Below the pieces are notes generated by a model that was not told the origin of the DNA, did not search any database, and saw nothing but the letters and a program-made list of their open reading frames with translations. Below are positions 15,618 through 24,036 of a stretch of 24,522 nt of DNA, one piece after another (the first letter of the stretch is position 1; every line of letters begins with the position of its first letter). The translations under genes and the position numbers were made by a program. The stretch comes from an uncultured Mycoplasmatota bacterium (GTDB lineage: Bacteria; Bacillota_I; Bacilli_A; RF39; UBA660). The stretch spans positions 1-24,522 of the forward strand of contig URVV01000015.1 of assembly GCA_900551455.1 (NCBI GenBank). The letters run 5' to 3'.

Positions 15618-17489
15618 ATGAAATATGAAATAATCGTCGTCGGAGCTGGACACGCTGGATGTGAAGCCGCCTTAGCCAGTGCCCGTATTGGCAAATCAAC
15701 CCTATTAGTAACTTCCAACATTAATAACATCGCCACTCTCCCTTGTAACCCCTCAATAGGAGGTTCTGCTAAGGGAATAATCGTAAGAGAAATAGATGCC
15801 CTAGGAGGAGAAATGGGGCGTATTGCCGATAAAACATTTCTCCAAATGAAAATGTTAAATTCTTCTAAAGGCCCAGCCGTAAGATCCCTAAGAGCTCAAG
15901 TAGATAAAGTTACTTATCCCAAAGAAATGTTAAAGGTTCTCCAAAATCAAGAAAATCTAACCCTTCTTGAATCAATGGTTGAAGACTTAATTGTAGAAGA
16001 TAAAGTCGTCAAAGGAATAATTCTATCCGATGGCACTAAAATTTCTAGTAAAAAAGTAATTTTAACAACTGGTACATATTTAAAAGCTGACATTTTAGTA
16101 GGAAGTGAAAGAACTAGATCAGGGCCTCACGGAGAAAAACCATCAATGCATCTAAGCGACAAATTAAAATCATATGGCTTTGAAATATTACGATTAAAAA
16201 CCGGAACTCCCCAAAGAATAGAAAAAAGTTCCATCGATTTTACCAAAACCAAAGAAGAACCCGGAGATCCTACCTGCTATAACTTTAATACTGAAATTAC
16301 AAAACCATATGATACCACCAAACAAGTTCCTTGCCACTTAATATATACGACTAGAGAAACCCATCAAATAATTCTAGATAACTTACATAAATCAGCAATG
16401 TATGGTGGTCGTGACGATATAACAGGAGTAGGACCACGTTATTGCCCATCAATTGAGGATAAAATAGTAAGATTTAAAGATAAAGAACGCCATCAACTAT
16501 TTATAGAACCAGAAAGTATCTATTATGATGATATGTACTTACAAGGATTTTCTACCAGTATGCCTCGTGATGTTCAAGAAAAAATGGTTCATTCTCTACC
16601 AGGACTAGAAAATGCCATTATTAATAAATATGCCTATGCCATTGAATATGATGCCATTTACCCTACTCAAATAAATCGTACTCTTGAAACAAAAGTTTTA
16701 AAAAATTTATATACCGCCGGTCAAATAAATGGCACGAGTGGTTATGAAGAAGCCGCCGGACAAGGAATTATTGCCGGAATAAATGCTTCCCTATCCTTAG
16801 ATAACAAAAAACCATTAATCCTCCAAAGAAATGAAGCATATATAGGAGTATTAATAGATGACCTAGTAACCAAAGGTACCATTGAACCATACCGTATGTT
16901 GACCTCACGTGCAGAATACCGTCTGATTTTAAGACACGACAACGCAGATATAAGATTAACAGAATATGGTTATAACGTCGGATTAATAAAGGAAGATCGT
17001 TATCAAAGATTTAAACAAAAAAAAGACCATATTGCCACTCTTACAAAGTATTTAAAAGAAAACAAATTAACTCCAACTAAAGAACATAATGAACTTTTGA
17101 CCAAATTACACAGTGCTAATATAAAAGATGCTATTACTTTATATGATCTTCTAAAAAGAACTGAAATAACTATTTCTACTTTAAAAGATAACCATCTTTT
17201 AACAACAAATTATGATAAAACTGTTGAAGAACAAGTAGAAATATATATAAAGTATGAAGGATACATTAATAAAATAAATAAAGAAGCCGAAAAAATGTTA
17301 AAATATGAAGAAAAACAAATCCCTTCAGACATTGATTATCAAAAAGTACCAAATTTAGCTTCAGAAGCTCGTCAAAAACTAACTAAAGTAAATCCTACCA
17401 CCATCGGTCAAGCCCTAAGAATAAGTGGCGTTAATCCCTCAGATATTTCTATCTTAATGATATATTTAAGGAAGATGTACAATGAATAA
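15618..17489 (+). CDS. mnmG: tRNA uridine-5-carboxymethylaminomethyl modification enzyme MnmG (GidA)
   Basis: FAD- and NADH-dependent partner of MnmE in wobble-uridine modification. The 623 residues are full length. The FAD-binding motif is VVGAGHAGCEAA (7-18), followed by the family-typical LPCNPSIGGSAKG and DALGGEMG. TGTYL, RLKTGTPQRI and TAGQINGTSGYEEAAGQG follow further on. The C-terminal helical region that contacts MnmE and tRNA is present. The ATG lies 7 nt after mnmE, whose last codons supply an AGGAAAG ribosome site. Its end overlaps rsmG by 8 nt, so mnmE, mnmG and rsmG form one unit. Confidence 0.97.
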   Translation: MKYEIIVVGAGHAGCEAALASARIGKSTLLVTSNINNIATLPCNPSIGGSAKGIIVREIDALGGEMGRIADKTFLQMKMLNSSKGPAVRSLRAQVDKVTYPKEMLKVLQNQENLTLLESMVEDLIVEDKVVKGIILSDGTKISSKKVILTTGTYLKADILVGSERTRSGPHGEKPSMHLSDKLKSYGFEILRLKTGTPQRIEKSSIDFTKTKEEPGDPTCYNFNTEITKPYDTTKQVPCHLIYTTRETHQIILDNLHKSAMYGGRDDITGVGPRYCPSIEDKIVRFKDKERHQLFIEPESIYYDDMYLQGFSTSMPRDVQEKMVHSLPGLENAIINKYAYAIEYDAIYPTQINRTLETKVLKNLYTAGQINGTSGYEEAAGQGIIAGINASLSLDNKKPLILQRNEAYIGVLIDDLVTKGTIEPYRMLTSRAEYRLILRHDNADIRLTEYGYNVGLIKEDRYQRFKQKKDHIATLTKYLKENKLTPTKEHNELLTKLHSANIKDAITLYDLLKRTEITISTLKDNHLLTTNYDKTVEEQVEIYIKYEGYINKINKEAEKMLKYEEKQIPSDIDYQKVPNLASEARQKLTKVNPTTIGQALRISGVNPSDISILMIYLRKMYNE

Positions 17490-18183
17490 AGAACAATTTT
17501 TAAATGAATTAACTAATTTAGGTATTTCATACGACTCTGAAAAATTATCTAAATTAGAACAATATTATAATCTTCTAATCGAAGAAAATCAAAAATATAA
17601 CTTAACCGCTATTACCGAGAAAAATACCGTATATCTAAAACATTTTTACGACTCCTTAACCATCAAAAAAGCCATTAATCTAGATAACCAATACATTTGT
17701 GATATTGGTACCGGAGCTGGCTTTCCCGGAATAGTATTAAAAATATTCTATCCAGATATTAAAATAGATTTAATAGATTCCACTACCAAAAAATGTAATT
17801 TCTTAAATCTAGTAATTAATACCCTATCCTTAACAAATATTAAAGTAATTAATGCCCGTATTGAAGAGTATGCTAAAGAAAATCGTGAAAAATATGACAT
17901 TGTTGTTTCCAGAGCCGTAGCCCCTTTAAAACATCTACTTGAATATGCTACCCCAATGATAAAAATAAATGGCCAATTTATTGCTCTAAAATCAAATATT
18001 GACCAAGAAACTCTTAATATTTCTAGATATTATCAAAAACTATCTCTCTCAAATCCTCAAACATATAGCTTTACCCTTCCTTATGAATTAAGTCACCGAA
18101 CAATCTACAAAATAGAAAAACATTCTAAAACAAATCCTCTATATCCAAGACCCTATTCAAAAATTAAAAAGCAAGAATTATAA
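17482..18183 (+). CDS. rsmG: 16S rRNA (guanine-527 N7) methyltransferase RsmG
   Basis: SAM-dependent methyltransferase for G527 of 16S rRNA; its loss in other bacteria gives low-level streptomycin resistance. The 233 residues carry the SAM-binding motif DIGTGAGFPG (74-83), then LIDSTTKKCNFL and SRAVAPL, typical of RsmG. The start lies within the last codons of mnmG (8-nt overlap), with AAGGAAG upstream. The stop lies in the stem of a shared terminator. noc follows downstream as in Bacillus, apart from one inserted minus-strand gene. Confidence 0.96.
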   Translation: MNKEQFLNELTNLGISYDSEKLSKLEQYYNLLIEENQKYNLTAITEKNTVYLKHFYDSLTIKKAINLDNQYICDIGTGAGFPGIVLKIFYPDIKIDLIDSTTKKCNFLNLVINTLSLTNIKVINARIEEYAKENREKYDIVVSRAVAPLKHLLEYATPMIKINGQFIALKSNIDQETLNISRYYQKLSLSNPQTYSFTLPYELSHRTIYKIEKHSKTNPLYPRPYSKIKKQEL

Positions 18184-18216
18184 ATAGAAGTTATTTCAAC
18201 CAATAACTTCTATTTA
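18181..18216. terminator. Bidirectional terminator between convergent genes
   Basis: A 15-bp perfect stem (18181-18195 with 18202-18216) around a TCAACC loop, with A/T flanks on both sides. It includes the stop codons of rsmG (18181-18183) and of the minus-strand gene (18210-18212), so one hairpin ends both transcripts. Confidence 0.8.
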
Positions 18217-18485
18217 TTTGTATCATTATAATAAATAAATTCATATATTTGTTTTCCAACCATATCTAATTCCTCATCATATAACTCATCTAAGCATTCC
18301 TCTATTCTAAATAATAATTCACGAGCATTAATATAATCATTCCAATTAATTCCCCATCTATTAAGAATATCTACTTGATAATCACTAAGTAAAATATTAT
18401 TTTTCTTTCTTTTATAAACATATTTATCAATCTCCGAATATTCTATTGCCTCATCCAAAGAAATATTCTTTCCCCTAATTTCCAT
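18210..18485 (-). CDS. Small acidic protein of unknown function
   Basis: I do not recognise this family. Starting at the ATG at 18485 it has 91 residues, MEIRGKNISL... to ...YYNDTNK. That ATG has GGTGG 7-8 nt upstream; the ATG 15 nt earlier has no ribosome site. It is rich in Glu, Asp, Ile, Leu and Tyr, with a likely helical C-terminal half (NARELLFRIEECLDELYDEELDMVGK) and no signal or membrane segment. A TATAAT lies upstream (minus strand, 18517-18512). It is inserted between rsmG and noc, on the opposite strand to both, and shares the rsmG terminator. Good ribosome site, promoter and terminator support a real gene. Confidence 0.7.
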   Translation of the reverse strand: MEIRGKNISLDEAIEYSEIDKYVYKRKKNNILLSDYQVDILNRWGINWNDYINARELLFRIEECLDELYDEELDMVGKQIYEFIYYNDTNK

Positions 18486-18555
18486 TAAAATCACCACCAT
18501 AATTTTTAATTATTATAACATTAAAAAAATAAATTTTAAAAAAAGTATAAATATA

Positions 18556-18584
18556 TTGAAAAAAAATCTTTTATATTGTATTAT
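18556..18584 (+). promoter_or_regulatory. Promoter of the noc-like gene
   Basis: TTGAAA (18556-18561), a 17-nt spacer and TATTAT (18579-18584), 37 nt before the start codon. It fits sigma-A well, although the surroundings are almost pure A/T. Confidence 0.6.
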
Positions 18585-18621
18585 ATTATTATAAAGTAAA
18601 GAAGAATAAAAAGAAGGTGGT

Positions 18622-20022
18622 ATGTTGCAACAAACTCCAATAGTTAACAACATCAGTATTGATTTATTAATCCCCAACCCTTATCAACCAAGAAAAACCT
18701 TCAACGAAGAAACCATCAATGAATTAGCACTATCAATTAAAGAATACGGAGTTCTAAATCCAATCCTGGTAAGAAAAGTTAACGATAAATATGAAATAAT
18801 TGCTGGTGAACGCCGTGTACGAGCTGCTAAAAAAATCGGTTTATCTCAAATTCCTGCAATTATAAAGAATTTGGATGATAAACAAGTTGCCTCAATAGCT
18901 CTTATTGAGAATCTTCAAAGAGAAAATCTAAACCCTATTGAAGAAGCAAAATCATATCAAGAAATTTTAGCCCTAACTAAAATGACTGAAAAAGAATTAG
19001 GTACAAAGTTAGGAAAGTCACAAGGAGCCATTGCCAATAAAATAAGACTTTTAACCCTACCAAATAATATTCAAGCAGCAGTTATTCAAAAAAAGATTAG
19101 TGAAAAACACGCTAGAAGTCTTATGAAAGTATCATCCCAAGAAAAACAGACGGAATACCTAAATGAAACAATAAATAATAAACTAACCGTCAAAGAATTA
19201 GATAATTTAATCAACCAAAAAGAAGTAACTGAAGCTGAAATTGAATCTGCTATAAAAGATATTATGAAAACTTTAAATATAGATGAATTTGAAACTTCAG
19301 AACCAAAAAAAGAAGAAAAGGAAAGTGATAATATGAATAATGGAAACTTTTTTCCAAACTTTAATAATCAAATGGATACTCCAACGCCAGTATCATTAAA
19401 CTCAATGAATATGCAAAGTATGCAAGGAATGCCTAACTCTAGTGTGGCTCCAATGCCCGAAGCTAATGAAATGGTAATGCCATCTCCAAGCCCTATTATG
19501 CAAGAAAATCCTGTAAATATGAATTCTATGGTAAATCCTCAACCAGTTATAAACACTCAGCCATTACCAGGACAACCAAAGAATATAGATTCTAATGCTG
19601 TTCCTCAAGAACAACCAATATTTACTACACCAATAATGTCTGAGCTTCAACCAGAAATGCCTTTACCACCAATGCCAGAACAACCATCCATAGAATCAAC
19701 TCCACAAATAAATCAAGAACCAGCCCCAATAATTTCAGAACCAACTCCAGTAATGCAAGATACCCCATTATTTACTCCAAGTTTTGAAAATCAAAATGTA
19801 TCTTCAACCGATAATATAACCCCAAGTTTCACTCCTCCAGTATATAATACCAAAGATGACTCATCATACCAAGTACCAGTAAATTCTTCACCAGAACCAA
19901 CCCCAGTAATTCCAGTCGAAGAAGATAAATTAACAACTTTAAAAACATTCCTAGATCAAAACAATATTTCATATAAAATGTATAGTAATGAAACAAATCA
20001 TTGTATTATTATAGAAATATAA
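18622..20022 (+). CDS. noc: Noc/ParB-family CTP-dependent DNA clamp with a long disordered linker
   Basis: 466 residues. The N-terminal CTP-binding domain (about 10-115) has GERRVRA (62-68) and ENLQRENLNPIEEA (96-109). The helix-turn-helix domain (about 120-200) resembles Noc: GKSQGAIANKIRLLTLP and SEKHARSL. At the four known ParB/Noc specificity positions it has Gln134, Lys140, Thr145 and Lys162; Noc has Gln-Lys-Lys-Arg. Residues 225-432 are a low-complexity Pro/Met/Gln/Asn/Ser-rich linker. A short C-terminal segment (433-466, TLKTFLDQNN...CIIIEI) resembles the dimerisation domain. The membrane-binding amphipathic N-terminal helix of Bacillus Noc is absent. Position after rsmG supports Noc, which in Bacillus shields the chromosome from division; a ParB role is possible because no parA or parB is nearby. 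The AAGGTGG ribosome site lies unusually close to the ATG; TTG at 18625 is an alternative start. Confidence 0.85.
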   Translation: MLQQTPIVNNISIDLLIPNPYQPRKTFNEETINELALSIKEYGVLNPILVRKVNDKYEIIAGERRVRAAKKIGLSQIPAIIKNLDDKQVASIALIENLQRENLNPIEEAKSYQEILALTKMTEKELGTKLGKSQGAIANKIRLLTLPNNIQAAVIQKKISEKHARSLMKVSSQEKQTEYLNETINNKLTVKELDNLINQKEVTEAEIESAIKDIMKTLNIDEFETSEPKKEEKESDNMNNGNFFPNFNNQMDTPTPVSLNSMNMQSMQGMPNSSVAPMPEANEMVMPSPSPIMQENPVNMNSMVNPQPVINTQPLPGQPKNIDSNAVPQEQPIFTTPIMSELQPEMPLPPMPEQPSIESTPQINQEPAPIISEPTPVMQDTPLFTPSFENQNVSSTDNITPSFTPPVYNTKDDSSYQVPVNSSPEPTPVIPVEEDKLTTLKTFLDQNNISYKMYSNETNHCIIIEI

Positions 20023-20075
20023 AAGACCAATAGTGAAGTAAACTATATAAGTCCACTTCACTTCGGTCTTTTTTT
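20022..20075. terminator. Bidirectional terminator between noc and the PBP gene
   Basis: Outer arms AAAGACC and GGTCTTT and inner arms AGTGAAGT (20032-20039) and ACTTCACT (20055-20062) form a long hairpin. It is followed by a T-run on the plus strand and an AAAAGA flank that serves the convergent minus-strand gene. Confidence 0.85.
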
Positions 20076-22077
20076 ATCCATAATCATCTCTATTTTCATT
20101 ATTTTCCCCACTATCTTCGGAACTTAAATTTTCCTCCTTTTCCTCTTTAAACACCGAATCCAAATCATATGAGTTTTCCGTATATGGTTCTGTTCCTTTA
20201 ATAAAATAAAATATTTTCCCCTTTTTATCAGTATCCTTAATCAACTCTCCCGTAATAGGATTAACTAACACTCCAACAATATTATTTGGTGCAGTATACC
20301 AATTATTTTTTTTATCCTTTAAATAAGTCTCCATCGTCTCAATCCAAATGTCCTTATGAAAAGAAGTATCTTTAGAAGAAAAACTTCTATTATCATCATA
20401 ACCTGTCCATATTCCTAAAACCGCCTCCTTATTATATCCAATAATCCACATATCAGTATTTGTTGTTCCTGATTTAATCGCATACTTTTTAGTCATCTTT
20501 GGTAACAAACTAATCATTGTCGGATAATTATAACTAATAAAATCCTTATCATAAGTATAGGTCAACATCTCATTAAGTATATATACCAAACTTTCATTTA
20601 AAATATTATTCTTCTCTTCCTTATATTCATATAAAACATTTCCATTATTATCTTCTATTCTTCTAATTAAATGCCCCTTAACTTTATATCCCATATTAGC
20701 AAAAGAAGAATATCCAGCTACCATATCCATTAAACTAATTTCCTCAGTTCCTAATGCCAACGAAGGTACCGCTTCCAAGTCATTTTTAATTCCTACTCTA
20801 TTAGCAATAGATACTAACTTATCCTCTCCTAAAAACAAATGCGTTTTAACCGCAAATATATTATCTGAATAAGCTATCGCCGCCCCCATACAAAGTGGTC
20901 CATTTGCATACTTATCATTATAGTTCTTAGGTGTATAAGTCTTACTATTAGCAAAAGAAAAAGTTGTCTTCTCACTAATAAAAGAAGAAGCTGAAGTAAA
21001 TCCATTTTCCAAAGCTGTATAATATAAAAATGGTTTCATCGTCGAACCTACTTGTCTTTTAGCAGATATAGCTCTATTAAATTGACTCTTATTATAATCA
21101 GTTCCTCCAATTAAAGCCAACACTTCCCCATTATCAGGATTCATTAATATCGAAGAAACTTGTAATTCCCCCATATTCTTACTATCAATAGAATTTTCTA
21201 ATTCCATCTGAGCCTTACTATCCAAAGTTGTATATATTTTAATACCTCCAGTAGTAAGTAAAGAATCAGGAATACTAGGAATTTCTTTTAATTCATTAAT
21301 AACTGCATCTTTAAAATATAATAATCCTGAAGTAATATCACTTCCCTTATTTCCCACATAATTTAATTTTTCCCCATATGCTTCATTCACTTCTTCATCA
21401 GAAATCTTTTTATTATTTTTCATCAAAGTCAATACTGTCTTTTGCCTTTTCTTAGCTAACTCCTCATTATATAAAGGAGAATAATTCGCCGGAGATTGAG
21501 GAATTCCAGCTAACATTGCTGCTTCCGCCAAAGTTAAATCCCTAGCTGATTTATCAAAATAATACTCTGAAGCATTCTCAATTCCAAATACTCCTCCATA
21601 ATTAATCGTATTTAAATATCCTTCCAGAATTTCATCCTTCGAATAATGTGTCTCTAATTCAAAAGCCAATACCGCTTCATCAAACTTCCTTTTCCAAGTT
21701 TTCTCATAATTTAAATACAAATTTCTAGCATACTGTTGTGTAATAGTAGAAGCACCTTCTGATAAACTCTTAGACATAACATTACTAATAACCGCTTTTC
21801 CTATTCTTAAATAATCAAATCCAATATGAAAATAAAAATGTTTATCTTCTGTAGATAATGTCGCATCAATCAAATAAGGACTAATATCCTCTAAAGAAAC
21901 CCAACTATAATTATTAAAAATTTGTTCATCTTTATTATCTAACAAATAATAAGATTGATTTCTTGATATTTGAATTTTTGGAGTAATTAGACAATAAACA
22001 TACATTCCCATATTAAAAAGAACAAATAAAACACCAAAACCTACAAATAATTTTCCTATTTTTTTTATAAATTTCAT
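20074..22077 (-). CDS. Class A penicillin-binding protein (glycosyltransferase/transpeptidase)
   Basis: Bifunctional peptidoglycan synthase. The 667 residues show a short cytoplasmic start, one membrane anchor (about 9-32), then a GT51 domain with EDKHFYFH (77-84, catalytic Glu77) and EGASTITQQ (107-115). The transpeptidase domain has S345-T-M-K348, S404-D-N406 and K535-S-G-T538, so both activities look intact. It ends in an acidic, probably disordered tail (ENLSSEDSGENN...), without PASTA repeats. AGGTGATCT before the ATG matches the anti-Shine-Dalgarno sequence well. It points towards the origin, against its plus-strand neighbours, and forms a single-gene unit. It shows the organism has a peptidoglycan wall. 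Which PBP1 subtype cannot be said. Confidence 0.93.
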   Translation of the reverse strand: MKFIKKIGKLFVGFGVLFVLFNMGMYVYCLITPKIQISRNQSYYLLDNKDEQIFNNYSWVSLEDISPYLIDATLSTEDKHFYFHIGFDYLRIGKAVISNVMSKSLSEGASTITQQYARNLYLNYEKTWKRKFDEAVLAFELETHYSKDEILEGYLNTINYGGVFGIENASEYYFDKSARDLTLAEAAMLAGIPQSPANYSPLYNEELAKKRQKTVLTLMKNNKKISDEEVNEAYGEKLNYVGNKGSDITSGLLYFKDAVINELKEIPSIPDSLLTTGGIKIYTTLDSKAQMELENSIDSKNMGELQVSSILMNPDNGEVLALIGGTDYNKSQFNRAISAKRQVGSTMKPFLYYTALENGFTSASSFISEKTTFSFANSKTYTPKNYNDKYANGPLCMGAAIAYSDNIFAVKTHLFLGEDKLVSIANRVGIKNDLEAVPSLALGTEEISLMDMVAGYSSFANMGYKVKGHLIRRIEDNNGNVLYEYKEEKNNILNESLVYILNEMLTYTYDKDFISYNYPTMISLLPKMTKKYAIKSGTTNTDMWIIGYNKEAVLGIWTGYDDNRSFSSKDTSFHKDIWIETMETYLKDKKNNWYTAPNNIVGVLVNPITGELIKDTDKKGKIFYFIKGTEPYTENSYDLDSVFKEEKEENLSSEDSGENNENRDDYG

Positions 22078-22158
22078 TAGATCACCTGTTAATTACTTTA
22101 TCTAACATTATTATTTAACAAAAAAGTAAAAATATGAGTTCTAATTTTATATAACTTA

Positions 22159-22167
22159 TGATATAAT
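22159..22167 (+). promoter_or_regulatory. Extended -10 promoter of the DUF1934-argS-like-rpoE group
   Basis: TGA-TATAAT 31 nt ahead of the proposed ATT start. The -35 region (TTCTAA at 22139-22144, 17-nt spacer) is weak. The likely transcription start near 22174 leaves a short leader with a strong GGAGGTG site. Confidence 0.55.
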
Positions 22168-22198
22168 GTCTAATGAATTCTTAATGGAGGTGTAATTT

Positions 22199-22564
22199 AT
22201 TAAAATTAAAATCAAATCAACATTACAAAATATAACTGAAAATACCATTGATTTAATTGAAACAACAGCCATAAAAAATAAAAATAAAATAACATTCATT
22301 GATAATAATACTAGTTATAGATTACTCATTGATGATAATAAAGTTACAATCACTAGAGAAAGTAATGAATTTAATCACAATTTAACTTTTATTAATGGAA
22401 CTAATACTATCTCCAATTATTTAATAAAAGAATATAATTCCACCATTCCTATTGAAGTAAAAACAACAAATCTATTTATCCAAGATAATATAATAGAAAT
22501 TACCTATGAAGTAATAGATAATAAAAACAAGTATCTTTATAAAATAGAAATGAGTGACAAATAA
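22199..22564 (+). CDS. DUF1934 (YwiB-like) beta-barrel protein, apparent ATT start
   Basis: An open frame of 121 codons with no ATG, GTG or TTG near its 5' end. It begins at ATT (22199-22201), 8 nt after GGAGG (22186-22190), with an in-frame stop just before (22193-22195). The protein would read (M)KIKIKSTLQNITENTIDLIETTA..., the usual opening of YwiB-like proteins, with later SYRLLIDDNKVTITRES and a C-terminal strand ITYEVIDNKNKYLYKIEM. It is a small lipocalin-like beta-barrel family of unknown function. The TAA overlaps the ATG of the next gene (TAATG). In Bacillus ywiB is next to argS, as here, which supports the identification. Alternatively the gene is silenced by a start-codon mutation, but the rest of the frame is intact. 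Confidence 0.75.
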   Translation: MKIKIKSTLQNITENTIDLIETTAIKNKNKITFIDNNTSYRLLIDDNKVTITRESNEFNHNLTFINGTNTISNYLIKEYNSTIPIEVKTTNLFIQDNIIEITYEVIDNKNKYLYKIEMSDK

Positions 22565-24024
22565 TGAGTATAAAAAAAGAATTACAACTAATAATAAAAT
22601 CAGCTCTAGATAAATTAAATATTCCCATTTCTTTAAATAAAATAAACATAGTTAGTCCAAAAAAAGAAATAACTAGTCAGTATTCAACTAATATTGCCCT
22701 AACTTTAAATAAAACTAACCCAATGGAACTAGCTAACTTAATTAAAGAAAAAATAACTAGTCACATCATTGCTAATATTGAAGTACTTTCCCCTGGTTTT
22801 ATTAATTTTTCTTTAACTCAAGAAAGATTACACGAAGAAATAAATAACATCATAACAGAATCAAAAAACTATGGAAAGAACAATTTAGGAAATAACCAAA
22901 AAATAAATATTGAATATGTCAGTATTAATCCCACCATTACTCTTGATATAAATTCTACTAAAGAAGCTATCTATGGTGACAATCTCTCACGAATAATGAA
23001 TTTCTGTGGTTATGATGTTACAAGAGAATATTATCTAAACAGTCAAAATAAACAATCAATAAATTATGGTATTTCTCCCGACGAATACTATCAACAACCA
23101 TTTCTAGATACATCACTAAAACAACTAAAACAAGAATTAGATACAATTAGAGTAAATTTTGATGTCTTTACTACTGAACAATCACTATACACCGATGGTC
23201 TTATAGAAAAAATACTAACAACCTATAAAAATAACAATAATTGTTATATAGACTCAGATTCCTTATGGTTAAAAGTATCCCCATCTAAAAACGTTCCAGA
23301 TCATATTATCGTTAAAAATGATGGTGAATATACAGATATACTAATAAGTATTGCATATCATATCAACAAAATAGCCAGAAGCTATGATAAATTAATAGAT
23401 ATCTATAGAGTTTCCGATAAAATTAATTCTCTAAAATTATCATTGGATTTACTCGGATATAATAGTAAAATTCTAGATATCAAAACAGTTCAACCCATTT
23501 CCTTAATAAATGCTTCAGAAAAAATAATCCCTGCAATATCTTTAAAAGAAATGATTGAACAACTTGATATTAACACTATAAGATATCTCTTCGCCTCAAG
23601 AAAGATAAATACCCAAATGAAAATAGATTTATCTCCGACAACTAAAAACAATTTGACTAATCAAATATATTATATTGAATATGCTAATACTAGAATCTCT
23701 AAAATATTAAATACATATAAAAAAGAAATAAAACCCAAAGATAAATATAATACATTACAAACATCAAATACATATACTATTATGAATAAATTGATGAAGT
23801 TTCAAGACACTATTATTAATGCTGTAGAAAAACAACATCCTCATCTAATCTGTAACTATGTCTATGAATTAGCCACAATATTTCATTCTTATTACACCAA
23901 AGAAAAAATTCTTTCCAATAATGAAGAATATACCGCAGAGAGAATGAATTTATTAAAGGCTATTAAAATAGTAATAAATAATTCATTAAACTTAATTGGT
24001 ATAATACCAAGAGAACAAATGTAG
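22564..24024 (+). CDS. Arginyl-tRNA synthetase-like protein without catalytic motifs
   Basis: 486 residues colinear with ArgS: N-terminal tRNA-binding domain (1-~100), Rossmann core with YGDNLSRIMNFCGYDVTREYYLN (137-159), then VNFDVFTTEQSLY, DGEYTDILISIAYHINK and RYLFASRK. The anticodon-binding helical domain follows, with NQIYYIEYANTRISKIL (366-382) and HPHLICNYVYELATIFHSYYTKEKIL. The class I signature HVGH, expected after NPT, is D128-I-N-S131. GADHHGY is replaced around RVSDKINS (282-289), and KMSKR by N316-A-S-E-K320. About 40-60 residues of the usual ~550 are missing, mainly after the first Rossmann half. Aminoacylation seems impossible by the normal mechanism, so a functional ArgS must lie elsewhere. 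The frame is uninterrupted. It starts inside the DUF1934 stop and is followed by rpoE after 12 nt. Role unknown; tRNA binding or regulation is inference. Confidence 0.85.
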   Translation: MSIKKELQLIIKSALDKLNIPISLNKINIVSPKKEITSQYSTNIALTLNKTNPMELANLIKEKITSHIIANIEVLSPGFINFSLTQERLHEEINNIITESKNYGKNNLGNNQKINIEYVSINPTITLDINSTKEAIYGDNLSRIMNFCGYDVTREYYLNSQNKQSINYGISPDEYYQQPFLDTSLKQLKQELDTIRVNFDVFTTEQSLYTDGLIEKILTTYKNNNNCYIDSDSLWLKVSPSKNVPDHIIVKNDGEYTDILISIAYHINKIARSYDKLIDIYRVSDKINSLKLSLDLLGYNSKILDIKTVQPISLINASEKIIPAISLKEMIEQLDINTIRYLFASRKINTQMKIDLSPTTKNNLTNQIYYIEYANTRISKILNTYKKEIKPKDKYNTLQTSNTYTIMNKLMKFQDTIINAVEKQHPHLICNYVYELATIFHSYYTKEKILSNNEEYTAERMNLLKAIKIVINNSLNLIGIIPREQM

Positions 24025-24036
24025 GAGGAGAAAAAA

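Noticed and set aside
22564..24024. ArgS motif loss caused by sequencing frameshifts
   Set aside because: The residues on both sides of each altered motif align to ArgS in the same frame and at the same spacing for HVGH, so a pair of compensating frameshifts is not needed or seen.
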